A stretch of DNA of 64,000 nt from Agromyces mangrovi (GCF_030296695.1 NZ_AP027737.1:1984001-2048000); one strand, 5' to 3'. Shown: positions 1 to 8,853, counted from the stretch's first letter. Translations and numbers: made by a program. The notes: generated by a model from the letters alone, not told the origin.

Positions 1-59
1 CACCCTGCTAAGGTGGAGTCCCCGTAAGGGGACCGCGGGTTCAAATCCCGCCGTCTCCG
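1..59 (+). tRNA. tRNA-Ser (anticodon GCU), 5' part outside window
   Basis: The window opens in the anticodon arm: CACC/GGTG stem around the loop CTGCTAA, giving anticodon GCT at 7-9. A long variable arm (class II, as in serine tRNAs) with CCCC/GGGG pairing follows, then a T arm GCGGG-TTCAAAT-CCCGC and the 3' acceptor strand ending near 58, with G as discriminator. CCA is not encoded. The D arm and 5' acceptor strand lie upstream of the window. Confidence 0.93.
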
Positions 60-65
60 CTCACT

Positions 66-92
66 GAAACCCCCGGGTCATCCGGGGGTTTC
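66..92 (+). terminator. Rho-independent terminator after tRNA-Ser
   Basis: An 11-bp perfect stem (GAAACCCCCGG / CCGGGGGTTTC) with a 5-nt loop starts seven bases after the tRNA. The T-rich 3' arm acts as the tail. Confidence 0.8.
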
Positions 93-264
93 GTCGCTTC
101 CAGGTGCCTGTGCTTCGGGCAGTCCGTCTGCGGGCGATTCCTTCGCCTGAGTGCCGTGGCTTCCGCCCTCAGGCCGAGAGACGGCCCTCGAGCGCGCGGG
201 CGATCGGTCAGCCCGCGCCGCACCGTTGCCAGGTTTGCTGCATGGATGCCGGAGAGAACACTCG

Positions 265-450
265 CCCCTCACTGGCAGGGCCGGCGGAGCTCAGCGCACG
301 GCTCGGGCGACGCGATCATCGGCGACGGAGATCGTCGACCGGCTCGTGTCCGCCGGGCACCTCGAACGTCGGCGCGACGACAGCGACGGGAGGCGCGTGC
401 GGCTCGTGCCGACTGCGACGACGCGAGCGCTCGTGATGGCCGGCGCAGCC
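265..450 (+). pseudogene. MarR-family regulator remnant (winged helix only)
   Basis: The frame at 322-444 reads SATEIVDRLVSAGHLERRR then DDSDGRRVRLVPT, the recognition helix and wing of a MarR protein. Just upstream (about 275-312) another frame reads PAELSARLG, the expected preceding helix; one extra base near 310-313 would join them. The N-terminal dimerisation helices and the C-terminal helix are not found in any frame, so this is a decayed fragment rather than a simple frameshift. It lies directly after a tRNA gene, a common site of integration and deletion. The rest of 93-454 shows no supportable gene. Confidence 0.6.
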
Positions 451-454
451 CGAT

Positions 455-490
455 TTGTTTTATCGACACTGTGTTGGGAAAATAGTTCCC
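455..490 (+). promoter_or_regulatory. Promoter with overlapping palindromic operator for the DUF6220-tetR operon
   Basis: TTGTTT (455-460), a 17-bp spacer and GAAAAT (478-483) stand 7 nt before the ATG at 491, which fits a leaderless transcript. The -10 lies inside the palindrome GGGAA-N5-TTCCC (476-490). A regulator bound there would block the start site; the TetR encoded next in the operon is the natural candidate (inference). Confidence 0.5.
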
Positions 491-937
491 ATGACCACCG
501 CTGTTGCGGGACGCACCGCTCCCACCACTCCTGCCCGATCGTTCTTCACCCGCGTGCTCGAAGTCTCGCTGCTGCTCGTCGCCGTCGGCGCCGTGGGCCA
601 GGTGACCAGCGCTGCGTACGGTGCGTTCTCCCTGATGCAGGGGGTGCCGGTCGAGGAAGGCTTCGCAGCGCACCACCTGATCGGGTATGCCACCGAGATC
701 GTGGCGGTGGTCGTGGTGCTCGCTCTGATCGCGGCCCGGCCCGGCATCCGGCTCTCCCTGGTCGTGCTCGCGGCCTTCGGGCTGCTGCTGCTGCAGCCGG
801 TGCTCCAGCGACTCGACTCCGCGCTGCTCGGCGCAGTGCACGGACTGAACGCGCTGGCCATCATCGTGCTGTGCTCGGGGGCGGCGACGGCCCTTCGTGC
901 CCGGCGTCGCAGCGTCGCCGCCCGCCCGGTCGAATGA
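491..937 (+). CDS. DUF6220-like small membrane protein
   Basis: A 148-residue protein with four predicted membrane helices, roughly residues 18-40, 60-80, 85-105 and 112-132, and a basic C-terminal tail (RARRRS). Size and pattern fit the DUF6220 group, whose function is unknown. The ATG at 491 is chosen because the promoter/operator ends at 490; a start at 455 would place coding sequence over the promoter. Its stop overlaps the ATG of the following tetR (ATGA at 934-937), so the two are translationally coupled and the regulator probably controls this protein. I infer no transport or enzymatic role. Confidence 0.72.
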   Translation: MTTAVAGRTAPTTPARSFFTRVLEVSLLLVAVGAVGQVTSAAYGAFSLMQGVPVEEGFAAHHLIGYATEIVAVVVVLALIAARPGIRLSLVVLAAFGLLLLQPVLQRLDSALLGAVHGLNALAIIVLCSGAATALRARRRSVAARPVE

Positions 938-1563
938 GCCCGCGGATCGCGGAGGCGACCGTTCCGGAGCATCGGGCGGCGGTCGTCGGTCGGCTGCTCG
1001 ATGCCTGCGGCGTCATCGCCGCGGATCGCGGCATCGACGCCATCTCGCTCGGTTCGGCGGCGGGCGCCGCGGGAATCAGCCGATCGTCGATCTACACGTA
1101 CGTGGAGAACCGAGACGACCTGATCCGGATGTGGGGCGAGCGCGAGATGCGCAGATTCCTCGCGCAGGTGGATCTCGGCTTCGAGAGGCGGTCGGCGACG
1201 CCGGGCCGGGAGCTCGAGCGCCTGCTCTTCGAGGTGCTGACCGAGCTCTCGACACGACCGCAGGTCTCCGCCGCCAGCGAAGCGACGATCAGCGCCGAGT
1301 CGAAGGCGCTGATGATGGAGCACCTGAAGCCGCTCGCGGACCGTTTCGAGTACCTGCTCGAAGCGGGGGCGAGCGGCGGTGAGTTCCGCAGCGACGCGGC
1401 CGAGTCGCTGGCGTACCTGCTCGCCTGCCTCGACGTCGAGCGCCGCGCGATCGACGACGGGGAGTCTGCCGAGCGTTCGGCCCGACGGCTGGTGCGCTTC
1501 GTGCTCGCCGCGCTCCGGCGCCCCGACGATGCGGGGGCGGCGGAGGAGCGTCCGACGCGCTGA
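934..1563 (+). CDS. TetR/AcrR family transcriptional regulator
   Basis: 209 residues. The N-terminal helix-turn-helix includes GISRSSIYTYVENRDDLIRMW at about residues 48-68, the TetR signature region, followed by an all-helical ligand-binding and dimer domain. It overlaps the upstream membrane-protein gene by 4 bp. Probably an autoregulatory repressor acting on the palindrome at 476-490; the ligand is unknown. Confidence 0.88.
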   Translation: MSPRIAEATVPEHRAAVVGRLLDACGVIAADRGIDAISLGSAAGAAGISRSSIYTYVENRDDLIRMWGEREMRRFLAQVDLGFERRSATPGRELERLLFEVLTELSTRPQVSAASEATISAESKALMMEHLKPLADRFEYLLEAGASGGEFRSDAAESLAYLLACLDVERRAIDDGESAERSARRLVRFVLAALRRPDDAGAAEERPTR

Positions 1564-1696
1564 GGCCGTCGCGAGGTGCGCGGCGGGCGGGCCGGCCACC
1601 TCTCGGAGTCTGGCGCGCCCCGCTCCGATCGGGAAGGATGGCCGAGGATTGACCTCGGGGGACCCCCGAGTGGCACGCGCAGCGGAGGCAGCACCC

Positions 1697-3412
1697 GTGA
1701 CGGAAGACCCCCAACCCTCTCGGCGGCAGAGTTCGCCGTGGGGTCGGTTCCGACGGCTCTTTCGACGCGAGACCCTCGGGAAGGACGCTGTCGCCGGCGT
1801 CGTGCTGGGAGTCGAGAGCGTGCCCGATGGGCTCGCGAGCGGGCTTCTCGCCGGGGTGAACCCGGTGGCCGGGCTCTACGGCTATCTGTTCGGGATGCTC
1901 GGGGCGGCGTTCTTCACGAGCAGCGCCTTCATGGCGGTGCAGGCGACCGGCGCCATGGCGCTCGTCGTCGCCGACACCGAACTCGCTGCACGTCCTGACC
2001 CCGACCGTGCGCTGTTCACCCTCGCGATGCTCGCCGGTGTCGTCATGATCCTTGCCGGGGTGCTGAAGGCAGGTCGGCTGCTGCGCTTCGTTCCCACCTC
2101 CGTCATGACGGGATTCGTCACTGCCGTGGGCGTCAACATCGTGCTCGGGCAACTGTCGAATCTCACCGGATACGAGAGCGATGCCGCCAACCGGGTCACC
2201 CGTGCGCTCGACCTGGTCGTGCACGTGTGGCAGGTCGATCTCCCGACGACGGTCGTCGGCATCGTCACCATCGGTCTCATCGTGTGGCTCACCCGCACCC
2301 GCCTGGCGTCGTTCGGTCTGGTGGTCGCGGTCGTCGTCGGCTCGGTACTCGCGTGGGCGAGCACCGAGCTGCTCGGGTGGTCGGTCGCGACGATCAGCAG
2401 CATCGCGGACGTGCCCGACGGCCTCCCGGCGCCCGCCCTGCCGTCGCTCGAGGACATCGCCTTCCTCGCGGTTCCCGCCATCTCTCTCGCGTTCGTCGGC
2501 CTGATCCAGGGCGCGGCGGTCTCCGCCGGCGTCCCGAACCCCGACGGTCGGCCTGCCGACCCATCCCGTGACTTCATCGGACAGGGCATCGGCAACATCG
2601 TTGCGGGCCTCTTCCGCGGCATGCCCGTCGGGGGATCGATGTCCGCCTCCGCCCTCGTCTCCGCCGCCGGTGCCCGGACACGTCTCGCGCTCGTATTCGC
2701 CAGTGGCGTGATGGCGGCGGTGATCCTCTTCGCCTCGGGCCTCGTCGCCTACGTGGCGATGCCCTCACTCGCCGCGCTGCTCATCGTGGTCGGGATCGGC
2801 GCGGTGAAGCCGGCGAGCATCCACTCCGTCGTCCGCATCGGAGTGCTGCAGACCACGGTGATGATCGTGACGTTCGGACTGACGCTGCTGATCCCATTGC
2901 AGTTCGCGGTGCTCGTCGGGGTCGGCCTGGGCATCGTGCTCTTCGTCGTGCAGCAGTCCAACAGGATCAGGGTGCGTCGGATCGTGATCGAAGCAGGCGG
3001 TCGGATGCGAGAGCTGGATCCACTCGACGAGGTTCCCGCTCGAGAGGTGGTCATGCTCCAGCCGTACGGCAGTCTGTTCTTCGCGAGCGCACCGGTGTTC
3101 GAGTCGCGCCTGCCGCGCGTGACCCCGGATTCGCGCGGATCCGTGGTGGTGTTGCGCCTTCGCGGAGTGGACCAGTTGGGCATCTCGCTCGTCGAGGTGC
3201 TTCGCCGCTACGCCGGTGAACTCGACGCCCGCGGCAGCGCGCTGCGCCTGGTGGCGGGCAGCGATCAGGTGGTCTCTCAGCTCAGAGAGGGTGGTGTCAC
3301 TGCGATCGTCGGTGAGGACGGTGTCTATCGGGGCACCGCGTGGCTCGGCGAGACCCTCCGCGCAGCTCATGAAGATGCGCTGCGATGGGTGGACGCCCGC
3401 TCGGCAGCCTAG
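1697..3412 (+). CDS. SulP family inorganic anion transporter with STAS domain
   Basis: 571 residues. The transmembrane core (about residues 25-430) carries the SulP-like stretches SVPDGLASGLLAGVNPVAGLYG and GMPVGGSMSASAL; a cytoplasmic STAS domain follows (about 445-560). The family moves sulfate, bicarbonate or dicarboxylates across the inner membrane; the substrate cannot be read from sequence. GTG at 1697 is chosen because GGAGG (1684-1688) lies 8 nt upstream; longer in-frame extensions overlap the tetR gene. It converges on the SBF transporter with a 4-bp stop overlap. A nearby sulfatase makes sulfate a reasonable but unproven substrate. Confidence 0.88.
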   Translation: MTEDPQPSRRQSSPWGRFRRLFRRETLGKDAVAGVVLGVESVPDGLASGLLAGVNPVAGLYGYLFGMLGAAFFTSSAFMAVQATGAMALVVADTELAARPDPDRALFTLAMLAGVVMILAGVLKAGRLLRFVPTSVMTGFVTAVGVNIVLGQLSNLTGYESDAANRVTRALDLVVHVWQVDLPTTVVGIVTIGLIVWLTRTRLASFGLVVAVVVGSVLAWASTELLGWSVATISSIADVPDGLPAPALPSLEDIAFLAVPAISLAFVGLIQGAAVSAGVPNPDGRPADPSRDFIGQGIGNIVAGLFRGMPVGGSMSASALVSAAGARTRLALVFASGVMAAVILFASGLVAYVAMPSLAALLIVVGIGAVKPASIHSVVRIGVLQTTVMIVTFGLTLLIPLQFAVLVGVGLGIVLFVVQQSNRIRVRRIVIEAGGRMRELDPLDEVPAREVVMLQPYGSLFFASAPVFESRLPRVTPDSRGSVVVLRLRGVDQLGISLVEVLRRYAGELDARGSALRLVAGSDQVVSQLREGGVTAIVGEDGVYRGTAWLGETLRAAHEDALRWVDARSAA

Positions 3413-4278
3413 GCCGCCGTCGGCGCAGCCTTCCGGCCGACGAACGAGGCAGTCGGAAGGCCCACGACGATCTGCAACAGCAGGATGCCGGTGAGTGCGC
3501 CCAGGATGGCGGGGTCGTTGTCGAACGCGATGGCGACAGCGGCGAATGCCGGCCCGGAGTTCGAGCACGGCTGGATGAGCGCGGTGGCCCACCTGGTCCG
3601 TGTTTTGCCGACGGAGACGGCGTACCCGATGGCGATGACGACGACGGACGTGAGTGCGGCGGCGAGGATCACGAACGATCCGAGCAGATCGATGACGGAT
3701 TGCCAGCTTCCCAGCAGCGCGCCTGAGAGCACGAGCAGGAAGGTGAGGTTCGAGATCTTGGCGGTGGATGCGACCCACTCGCTCGCCCGGTCGGGGGTCC
3801 AGTGGCGCACGAGCACGCCGATCACGAACGGCAGGAGCTGCAGCACCGCGACGGTCAGGATGAGCTCCCCTACGGGGAGCGTCACATCGTCGCCCAGGCC
3901 GGCCGCGCCGATGATGAGGTTCGCGGTCGGGGCGAAGGTGAGCGATCCGAGGGCGGCCATGAGCACCTGAAGCACGGCTCCGCTCTGTAAGTCCGCCCTC
4001 GCGGTCATCACCAGCTTGGCGCCGAACGGTGCACCGGGGCAGCACCACACCAGCACCATCGCGATGTAGGCGGGGATCGCCAGCCCGAACACCTCCGCGG
4101 CTCCCCAGCCGAGCAGAGGCCGGATGAGGAAGCCGACCGCGAGCACGAGGACGACCAGCCAGATCTGCGAGAGCACCGTGCGCAGCTGGGTGAGCGTCGT
4201 GTTGAACCCGGCGGTCAGCATCGTGGTGACGATGAACACCATCAGGACGATGTTGAACAACGCGGAGATGACATCCAT
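3409..4278 (-). CDS. Bile acid:sodium symporter (SBF/BASS) family transporter
   Basis: 289 residues with about nine hydrophobic helices. It has the family's crossover-region patterns, for example WCCPGAPFGAKLVMTARADL near residue 80 and QPCSNSGPAFAAVAIAF near residue 235. The family exports or imports organic anions with sodium. Start ATG at 4278 is preceded by GGGAGG with a 6-nt gap. The gene is divergent from the sulfatase, sharing 78 bp of upstream DNA (4279-4356), and converges on SulP. A role in moving an organic sulfate or its product is inference from context. Confidence 0.82.
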   Translation of the reverse strand: MDVISALFNIVLMVFIVTTMLTAGFNTTLTQLRTVLSQIWLVVLVLAVGFLIRPLLGWGAAEVFGLAIPAYIAMVLVWCCPGAPFGAKLVMTARADLQSGAVLQVLMAALGSLTFAPTANLIIGAAGLGDDVTLPVGELILTVAVLQLLPFVIGVLVRHWTPDRASEWVASTAKISNLTFLLVLSGALLGSWQSVIDLLGSFVILAAALTSVVVIAIGYAVSVGKTRTRWATALIQPCSNSGPAFAAVAIAFDNDPAILGALTGILLLQIVVGLPTASFVGRKAAPTAA

Positions 4279-4356
4279 GCGAGACCTCCCGGATCGACGA
4301 CGATATGGATACCGTAGCGAGAGACGCCCAATCCGCAACGAATGGAGTGCGCGCTC

Positions 4357-5715
4357 ATGGCCGATCGTCCGAACATCCTCTTCGTTCACGTCGACAACGT
4401 CAGCACCGGGGACTTCGGCTGCTACGGGGGCGGCATCACGATCGGTGCGACGACCCCGAACATCGACCGGTTCGCCGGCGGCGGGTTGCAGTTCACGAAC
4501 TACAACGTCGAAGCCCAGTGCACCCCGACGCGGTCCGCCCTCATGACGGCGCGGCACTCCACGCGCACGGGATGCACATCCGCGCTTCCCGGCAGCGGGC
4601 TCGTGGCGTGGGAGGTGACGCTTGCCGAGCCGCTGAAGGCACTCGGCTACCGCAATGCCATCCTCGGCAAGTGGCACTGCGGTGCGGAGCCCGGGCGGTA
4701 CCCGACCGACCACGGCTTCGACTACTGGTACGGCATCGAGGGCACCTGGGACGAGGCGATGTGGCCCGACGACAAGTTCTTCAAGGCGTCGGGGCTCGAG
4801 CCTTCGTACGTGGTCGAGTCGCAGGCATCCGGGGATCTCACGCACGTCAAGGTGCTCGATCGTGAGGTCCGTCGCGACATCGACCTCGACTTCCTCGAAC
4901 GGGCGCGGACGTGGATGACCGAGGCTCGCGACGCGGATGAACCGTTCTTCCTCTACTTCAACCACTCGACCGTGCACTTCCCCACGCTCGCCCGTGACGA
5001 GTTCATCGACTCGTCGGACGGTGGCGAGGTCGCCGACTGCATCCAGATGCTCGACGCGGACTTCGGCACGCTCCTCGGCTATCTCGACGAGCTCGGCATC
5101 CGGGAGGACACGATCGTGATCTTCGCCGGCGACAACGGCAGGGACACCACCTTCCACGCCCCGAACAACCAAGGCTCCGAGGGGAACTGGCGTGGCGGCT
5201 ACTTCTCCACGTACGAGGGGAACAATCGCACGGTCTGCCTCATGCAGTGGCCCGGGCGCATCCGCGACGGCCGCACCGATGAGATGTTCCACGTCGTCGA
5301 CTGGTTTCCCACGCTCTTCTCATTGCTGGGCGAGCCTGGCTCCGTGCCCGCCGACCGGGTGCTCGATGGGGTCGACCAGGCCGGCTTCCTGCGCGGTGAG
5401 ACGGATCACTCGAACCGCGAGCATTTCCTGATGTTCTTCGACGAGCTGCAGGTGGGCATGCGGTGGCGGAACTTCAAGGTCCTCACCCATCGCGTCGCGA
5501 ACGGCGCCGCACCCATCGAGCAGCTCGCAACGCCTCACGTGTACAACCTCACGGTCAACCCCGATGAGAACACCCCGTACAACTACGGCGAGGTGCACAG
5601 TTGGGTGCTCTACAAGGTGTTCGCCCGCATCGCGGGCGAGTACCGCGCCTCCCTCGAAGGGGATGCCGTGCCCAAAGGCGCGCCCGTCGACTACGTGCCC
5701 GGGCATCGCGACTGA
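4357..5715 (+). CDS. Sulfatase (formylglycine-dependent, arylsulfatase family)
   Basis: 452 residues. The C-T-P-T-R motif at residues 55-59 matches the C-x-P-x-R formylglycine site; Asp13 (HVDN) and the IFAGDNGRD segment supply metal ligands typical of the alkaline phosphatase superfamily. No signal peptide is seen, so hydrolysis would be cytoplasmic. The ATG at 4357 is preferred over 4342 because GGAG (4344-4347) sits 9 nt before it. Such enzymes hydrolyse sulfate esters; the substrate is unknown. No maturase gene (SUMF1/FGE or anSME) is in this window, so activation must be supplied elsewhere. Divergent from the SBF transporter. Confidence 0.87.
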   Translation: MADRPNILFVHVDNVSTGDFGCYGGGITIGATTPNIDRFAGGGLQFTNYNVEAQCTPTRSALMTARHSTRTGCTSALPGSGLVAWEVTLAEPLKALGYRNAILGKWHCGAEPGRYPTDHGFDYWYGIEGTWDEAMWPDDKFFKASGLEPSYVVESQASGDLTHVKVLDREVRRDIDLDFLERARTWMTEARDADEPFFLYFNHSTVHFPTLARDEFIDSSDGGEVADCIQMLDADFGTLLGYLDELGIREDTIVIFAGDNGRDTTFHAPNNQGSEGNWRGGYFSTYEGNNRTVCLMQWPGRIRDGRTDEMFHVVDWFPTLFSLLGEPGSVPADRVLDGVDQAGFLRGETDHSNREHFLMFFDELQVGMRWRNFKVLTHRVANGAAPIEQLATPHVYNLTVNPDENTPYNYGEVHSWVLYKVFARIAGEYRASLEGDAVPKGAPVDYVPGHRD

Positions 5716-5804
5716 GCCCGCGCGGCGTTCCGCAGCGGCATCCGATCGGGGTAATGACAGGGCCTCCTCGCCGCTGCCCACCCGACCAGCGTGGAGGCAT
5801 GACC

Positions 5805-6677
5805 ATGCACCTCACCCTCAACAACGGCGTCGTGATGCCGGCCCTCGGCTTCGGCGTCTTCCAGACGCCGCCCGACGAGACGATCGAAGCCGTGCGCACG
5901 GCGCTCGAGACCGGCTATCGCCACATCGACACGGCGGCGGCGTACGCCAACGAGCGCGAGGTCGGCGAGGGCCTCCGCCGGTCGGGCGTGCCGCGCGACG
6001 ACGTGTTCATCGAGACGAAGGTCTGGATCAGCGACTTCGGCTACGACGAGACGCTGCACGCGTTCGACAAGAGCGCCGGCAAGCTCGGCGTGGACACGCT
6101 CGACCTGTTCATCCTGCACCAGGCGCTGCCGTCGCGGTTCGACCTCACCGTCGGCGCCTACCGCGCGCTCGAGCAGCTGCTCGCCGACGGGCGGGTCCGG
6201 GCGATCGGCGTCAGCAACTTCATGCCCGACCACTTCGCGCGCCTCCTGGCGGAGACCTCGATCGTGCCCGCGGTGAACCAGGTCGAGGTGCACCCGTACT
6301 TCCAGCAGCGGGAGGTGCAGGCATCGGATGCCGCGGCCGGCACGATCACGCAGGCGTGGTCGCCCATCGGCGGCATCACCGCGTACCGGGAGGGCGGCGC
6401 GAGCGCGTTCGACGACCCCGTGCTCGGCGGCATCGCCGACGCGCACGGCAAGACGCGCGCGCAGGTCATGCTGCGCTGGCACCTGCAGCAGGGTCGCTCG
6501 GCGATCCCCAAGTCGGTGCGCCAGGAGCGCATCCGGGAGAACTTCGACGTCTTCGAATTCGTGCTCGCAGGCGAGGAGCTCGCGGCGATCGACGCGCTCG
6601 ACACGGGCGAGCGTCGCGGACCCGCGCCCGAGGTCATCACACTCGAGACGTTCGGGCGCGAGATCCCCGAGGCCTGA
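5805..6677 (+). CDS. Aldo/keto reductase
   Basis: 290 residues with the full AKR catalytic set: Asp42, Tyr47, Lys72 and His105 (HIDTAAAY, ETKVW, ILHQ). The C-terminal NADPH-binding segment IPKSVRQERIREN is present near residue 228. Expected to reduce small aldehydes or ketones with NADPH in the cytoplasm. ATG at 5805 is preferred over 5799 because GGAGG (5793-5797) is 7 nt from the former and only 1 nt from the latter. It is separated from the sulfatase by about 90 bp, so co-transcription is possible but not required. Confidence 0.9.
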   Translation: MHLTLNNGVVMPALGFGVFQTPPDETIEAVRTALETGYRHIDTAAAYANEREVGEGLRRSGVPRDDVFIETKVWISDFGYDETLHAFDKSAGKLGVDTLDLFILHQALPSRFDLTVGAYRALEQLLADGRVRAIGVSNFMPDHFARLLAETSIVPAVNQVEVHPYFQQREVQASDAAAGTITQAWSPIGGITAYREGGASAFDDPVLGGIADAHGKTRAQVMLRWHLQQGRSAIPKSVRQERIRENFDVFEFVLAGEELAAIDALDTGERRGPAPEVITLETFGREIPEA

Positions 6678-6709
6678 CACGGGGCCCGGGTCCGACGCAG
6701 GATGGGTGC

Positions 6710-7837
6710 ATGGAACCGATGAGAGGTGCGGCTGCGCGAGGCATCCGCTTCGCCCTGACCGTGCTCGTCGCGGGGTCGGTGGCAGGTGCACTGATCGGAT
6801 GCTCCGCAGCAGCCCCGCCCGAGCCCGCAGCGCCGACCGCGACCGACGGCGGCCCCGCTCCCGCACCGGCGCCCGCCGTCGGCGAGCCCGTCGACCTGGC
6901 GACGGGGCTCGCCGCACCGTGGTCGGTCGCGTTCCTCGCCGACGGCACGCCGCTCGTGAGCGAGCGCGACACCGGGCGCATCCTCGAGCTCTCCGAGACG
7001 GGCGAGGCGCGCGAGGTCGGCGTGATCGCGGGCATCCGAACCGACTCGGAGGCGGGCCTGCTGGGTCTGGCCGTCGACGAGGGCGACCGCCTCTACGTGT
7101 ACTCGACCGGGGCGGCCGGCAACCGCATCCAGCGGTTCGTGCTGCGCGGCGACCCCGGTGGGCTGGCGCTCGGGTCGCCCGAGACGATCCTCGACGGCAT
7201 CCCGGCGGCGAGCTTCCACGACGGCGGCCGCCTCGCGTTCGGGCCCGATGGCATGCTCTATGCCACCACAGGTGACGCGGGCGACCGGCCGGCGTCGCAG
7301 GACCTCGGGTCGCTGGCGGGAAAGATCCTCCGGATGACCCCCGGCGGTGACGTGCCGGCCGACAATCCGTTCGACGGGTCGCTCGTCTACAGCTACGGGC
7401 ACCGCAACGTGCAGGGCATCGCGTGGGCCGACGAGGGCACGATGTTCGCGTCGGAGTTCGGGCAGGACACGTGGGACGAGCTGAACGTGATCGAGCCCGG
7501 CGGCAACTACGGCTGGCCCGACGTCGAGGGAACGGGTGGCGGCGACGGGTTCATCGATCCGGTGCAGCAGTGGAACCCCGACGAGGCGAGCCCGAGCGGC
7601 ATGGCGCGCGTCGGCGACACGCTCTACCTCGCGAACCTCCGCGGGCAGGTGCTGCGCGCCGTGCCGGTCGCCGACCCGACGCAGCACGAGGACCTGTTCG
7701 CGGGCGAGTACGGGCGACTCCGCGACGCGGTCGCCGCGCCCGACGGTTCGCTCTGGGTGCTGACCAACAACACCGACGGCCGCGGCTCGCCCCGCGACGG
7801 CGACGACCGCGTCCTGCGGATCGAGGTCGACGGCTGA
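6710..7837 (+). CDS. PQQ-dependent sugar dehydrogenase-like lipoprotein
   Basis: 375 residues. An N-terminal signal ends in a lipobox (ALIGC at about residues 22-26), followed by a Pro/Ala-rich linker and a six-bladed propeller of the glucose/sorbosone dehydrogenase type (GLAAPWSVAFLADGTPLVSERD, FHDGGRLAFGPDGMLYATTGD, YGHRNVQGIAW). It would sit on the outer face of the membrane. Characterised relatives oxidise aldoses with PQQ; many actinobacterial ones are untested. AGGATGG precedes the ATG at 6710 closely; the in-frame ATG at 6719 is an alternative. Confidence 0.85.
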   Translation: MEPMRGAAARGIRFALTVLVAGSVAGALIGCSAAAPPEPAAPTATDGGPAPAPAPAVGEPVDLATGLAAPWSVAFLADGTPLVSERDTGRILELSETGEAREVGVIAGIRTDSEAGLLGLAVDEGDRLYVYSTGAAGNRIQRFVLRGDPGGLALGSPETILDGIPAASFHDGGRLAFGPDGMLYATTGDAGDRPASQDLGSLAGKILRMTPGGDVPADNPFDGSLVYSYGHRNVQGIAWADEGTMFASEFGQDTWDELNVIEPGGNYGWPDVEGTGGGDGFIDPVQQWNPDEASPSGMARVGDTLYLANLRGQVLRAVPVADPTQHEDLFAGEYGRLRDAVAAPDGSLWVLTNNTDGRGSPRDGDDRVLRIEVDG

Positions 7838-7861
7838 GCGCGTCGCTGACCGCGGGCAGCG

Positions 7862-8125
7862 TCAGGAGTTCGCGATGATGAGGCCGCCGCTGACGAGCAC
7901 GATCACGAGGATCAGCAGGCCGATCGCGACGCCGATCCAGCCGAGGATGACGGCGGCCAGCGCGAGGCCGCGGCCGCGCTCGCCGGTGCGCTTGATCTGC
8001 GAGAGGCCCACGTAGCCGAACACGAGGCCGAGGATGCCCGTGAACCAGACTGTCACGAACGCGACGATCGCCCAGACGTTCCAGCTCTCGTTGGCCGGAG
8101 CGGGGGTCGGAGATGGAGTGGTCAT
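7862..8125 (-). CDS. DUF4190-type small membrane protein
   Basis: 87 residues. A Pro/Thr-rich N-terminus is followed by two membrane helices (about 18-40 and 52-84) with the DUF4190 pattern FGYVGLSQIKRTGERGRGLALAAVILGW split around a basic loop. Function unknown. The start appears leaderless: TACCGT (8132-8137) is 6 nt upstream of the ATG on the minus strand, with no ribosome binding site. Confidence 0.83.
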   Translation of the reverse strand: MTTPSPTPAPANESWNVWAIVAFVTVWFTGILGLVFGYVGLSQIKRTGERGRGLALAAVILGWIGVAIGLLILVIVLVSGGLIIANS

Positions 8126-8206
8126 GTGCTCACGGTACGGGGCCGCGCGCCGCGGCGACAGGGGCTTGCGCGGCGCGCCATCCAGCGCCGAGCCCGGCGA
8201 GCGTGC

Positions 8207-8839
8207 TCAGCCGAGCTTGCGGATGACCGCCGCGAGCTCGTCGGCGAGCGACGACGGGTCCGCGACGGGCTCGCCCCGCTCGGCGGCGCGCGCCCAGCGG
8301 AGGCCGACGTAGCGCATGAGTCCCGCGAGCAGGTGGGTCACGAGCTCCGCCTGCTCGGGCACCGCCGCGAGCTCGTCCTCGCCGGCGCCCTCGCGGATCG
8401 CGTCCTGGCGGAGGCGCAGCTCGAGGATCTGGCGGAGCTCGTCCTCGACCTGGGTCAGGCGTTCCATCTGCCGGGCGATGAGCATCGGATGCTGCGAGAT
8501 CGCGGTCAGGCGCCGGATGATGAGCGCGGGGTCCGCCGGCAGCTGGTCGGGGCCGAAGCGCACGAGCCGGGTCGCCTCGGCGAGCAGCGGCCCGTCGGAG
8601 ACGATGAACTCGCGTGCCGCGCGCTCGTCGATCATCGGTGCGTCACTGCCCAGCAGGGCCGCATCCTTCGTCTTGAAGTGGTTGAAGAACGTGCGCTGGC
8701 TGATGCCGGCCGCCTCGCAGATCATGTCGACCGTGACCCGGTCGTAGCCGTGCTCGGTCACGAGGTCGATCGCGGCGCGCTCGATCGCGGCCGTCGTCTC
8801 CTCGCTCGCGCGTCGGCGCGGACCGGGCACGGTCGACAT
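8207..8839 (-). CDS. TetR family regulator of the adjacent ABC exporter
   Basis: 210 residues. The HTH covers about 14-60 (VDMICEAAGISQRTFFNHFKTKDA), followed by a helical ligand domain. A GAGGAGGGG site precedes the ATG at 8839, which is why the start is placed here although the frame stays open far upstream. It is the third gene of an ATPase-permease-tetR operon, 14 nt after the permease stop, and is probably the repressor of that operon, with the direct repeats at 10894-10914 as candidate operator. Confidence 0.87.
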   Translation of the reverse strand: MSTVPGPRRRASEETTAAIERAAIDLVTEHGYDRVTVDMICEAAGISQRTFFNHFKTKDAALLGSDAPMIDERAAREFIVSDGPLLAEATRLVRFGPDQLPADPALIIRRLTAISQHPMLIARQMERLTQVEDELRQILELRLRQDAIREGAGEDELAAVPEQAELVTHLLAGLMRYVGLRWARAAERGEPVADPSSLADELAAVIRKLG

Positions 8840-8853
8840 GGTCCCCTCCTCGT

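Noticed and set aside
87..1563. Continuous 470-codon frame starting at 151 through tetR
   Set aside because: It only strings together a MarR fragment, an out-of-frame stretch of the DUF6220 gene and the true tetR gene, which starts at 934 with a 4-bp overlap.
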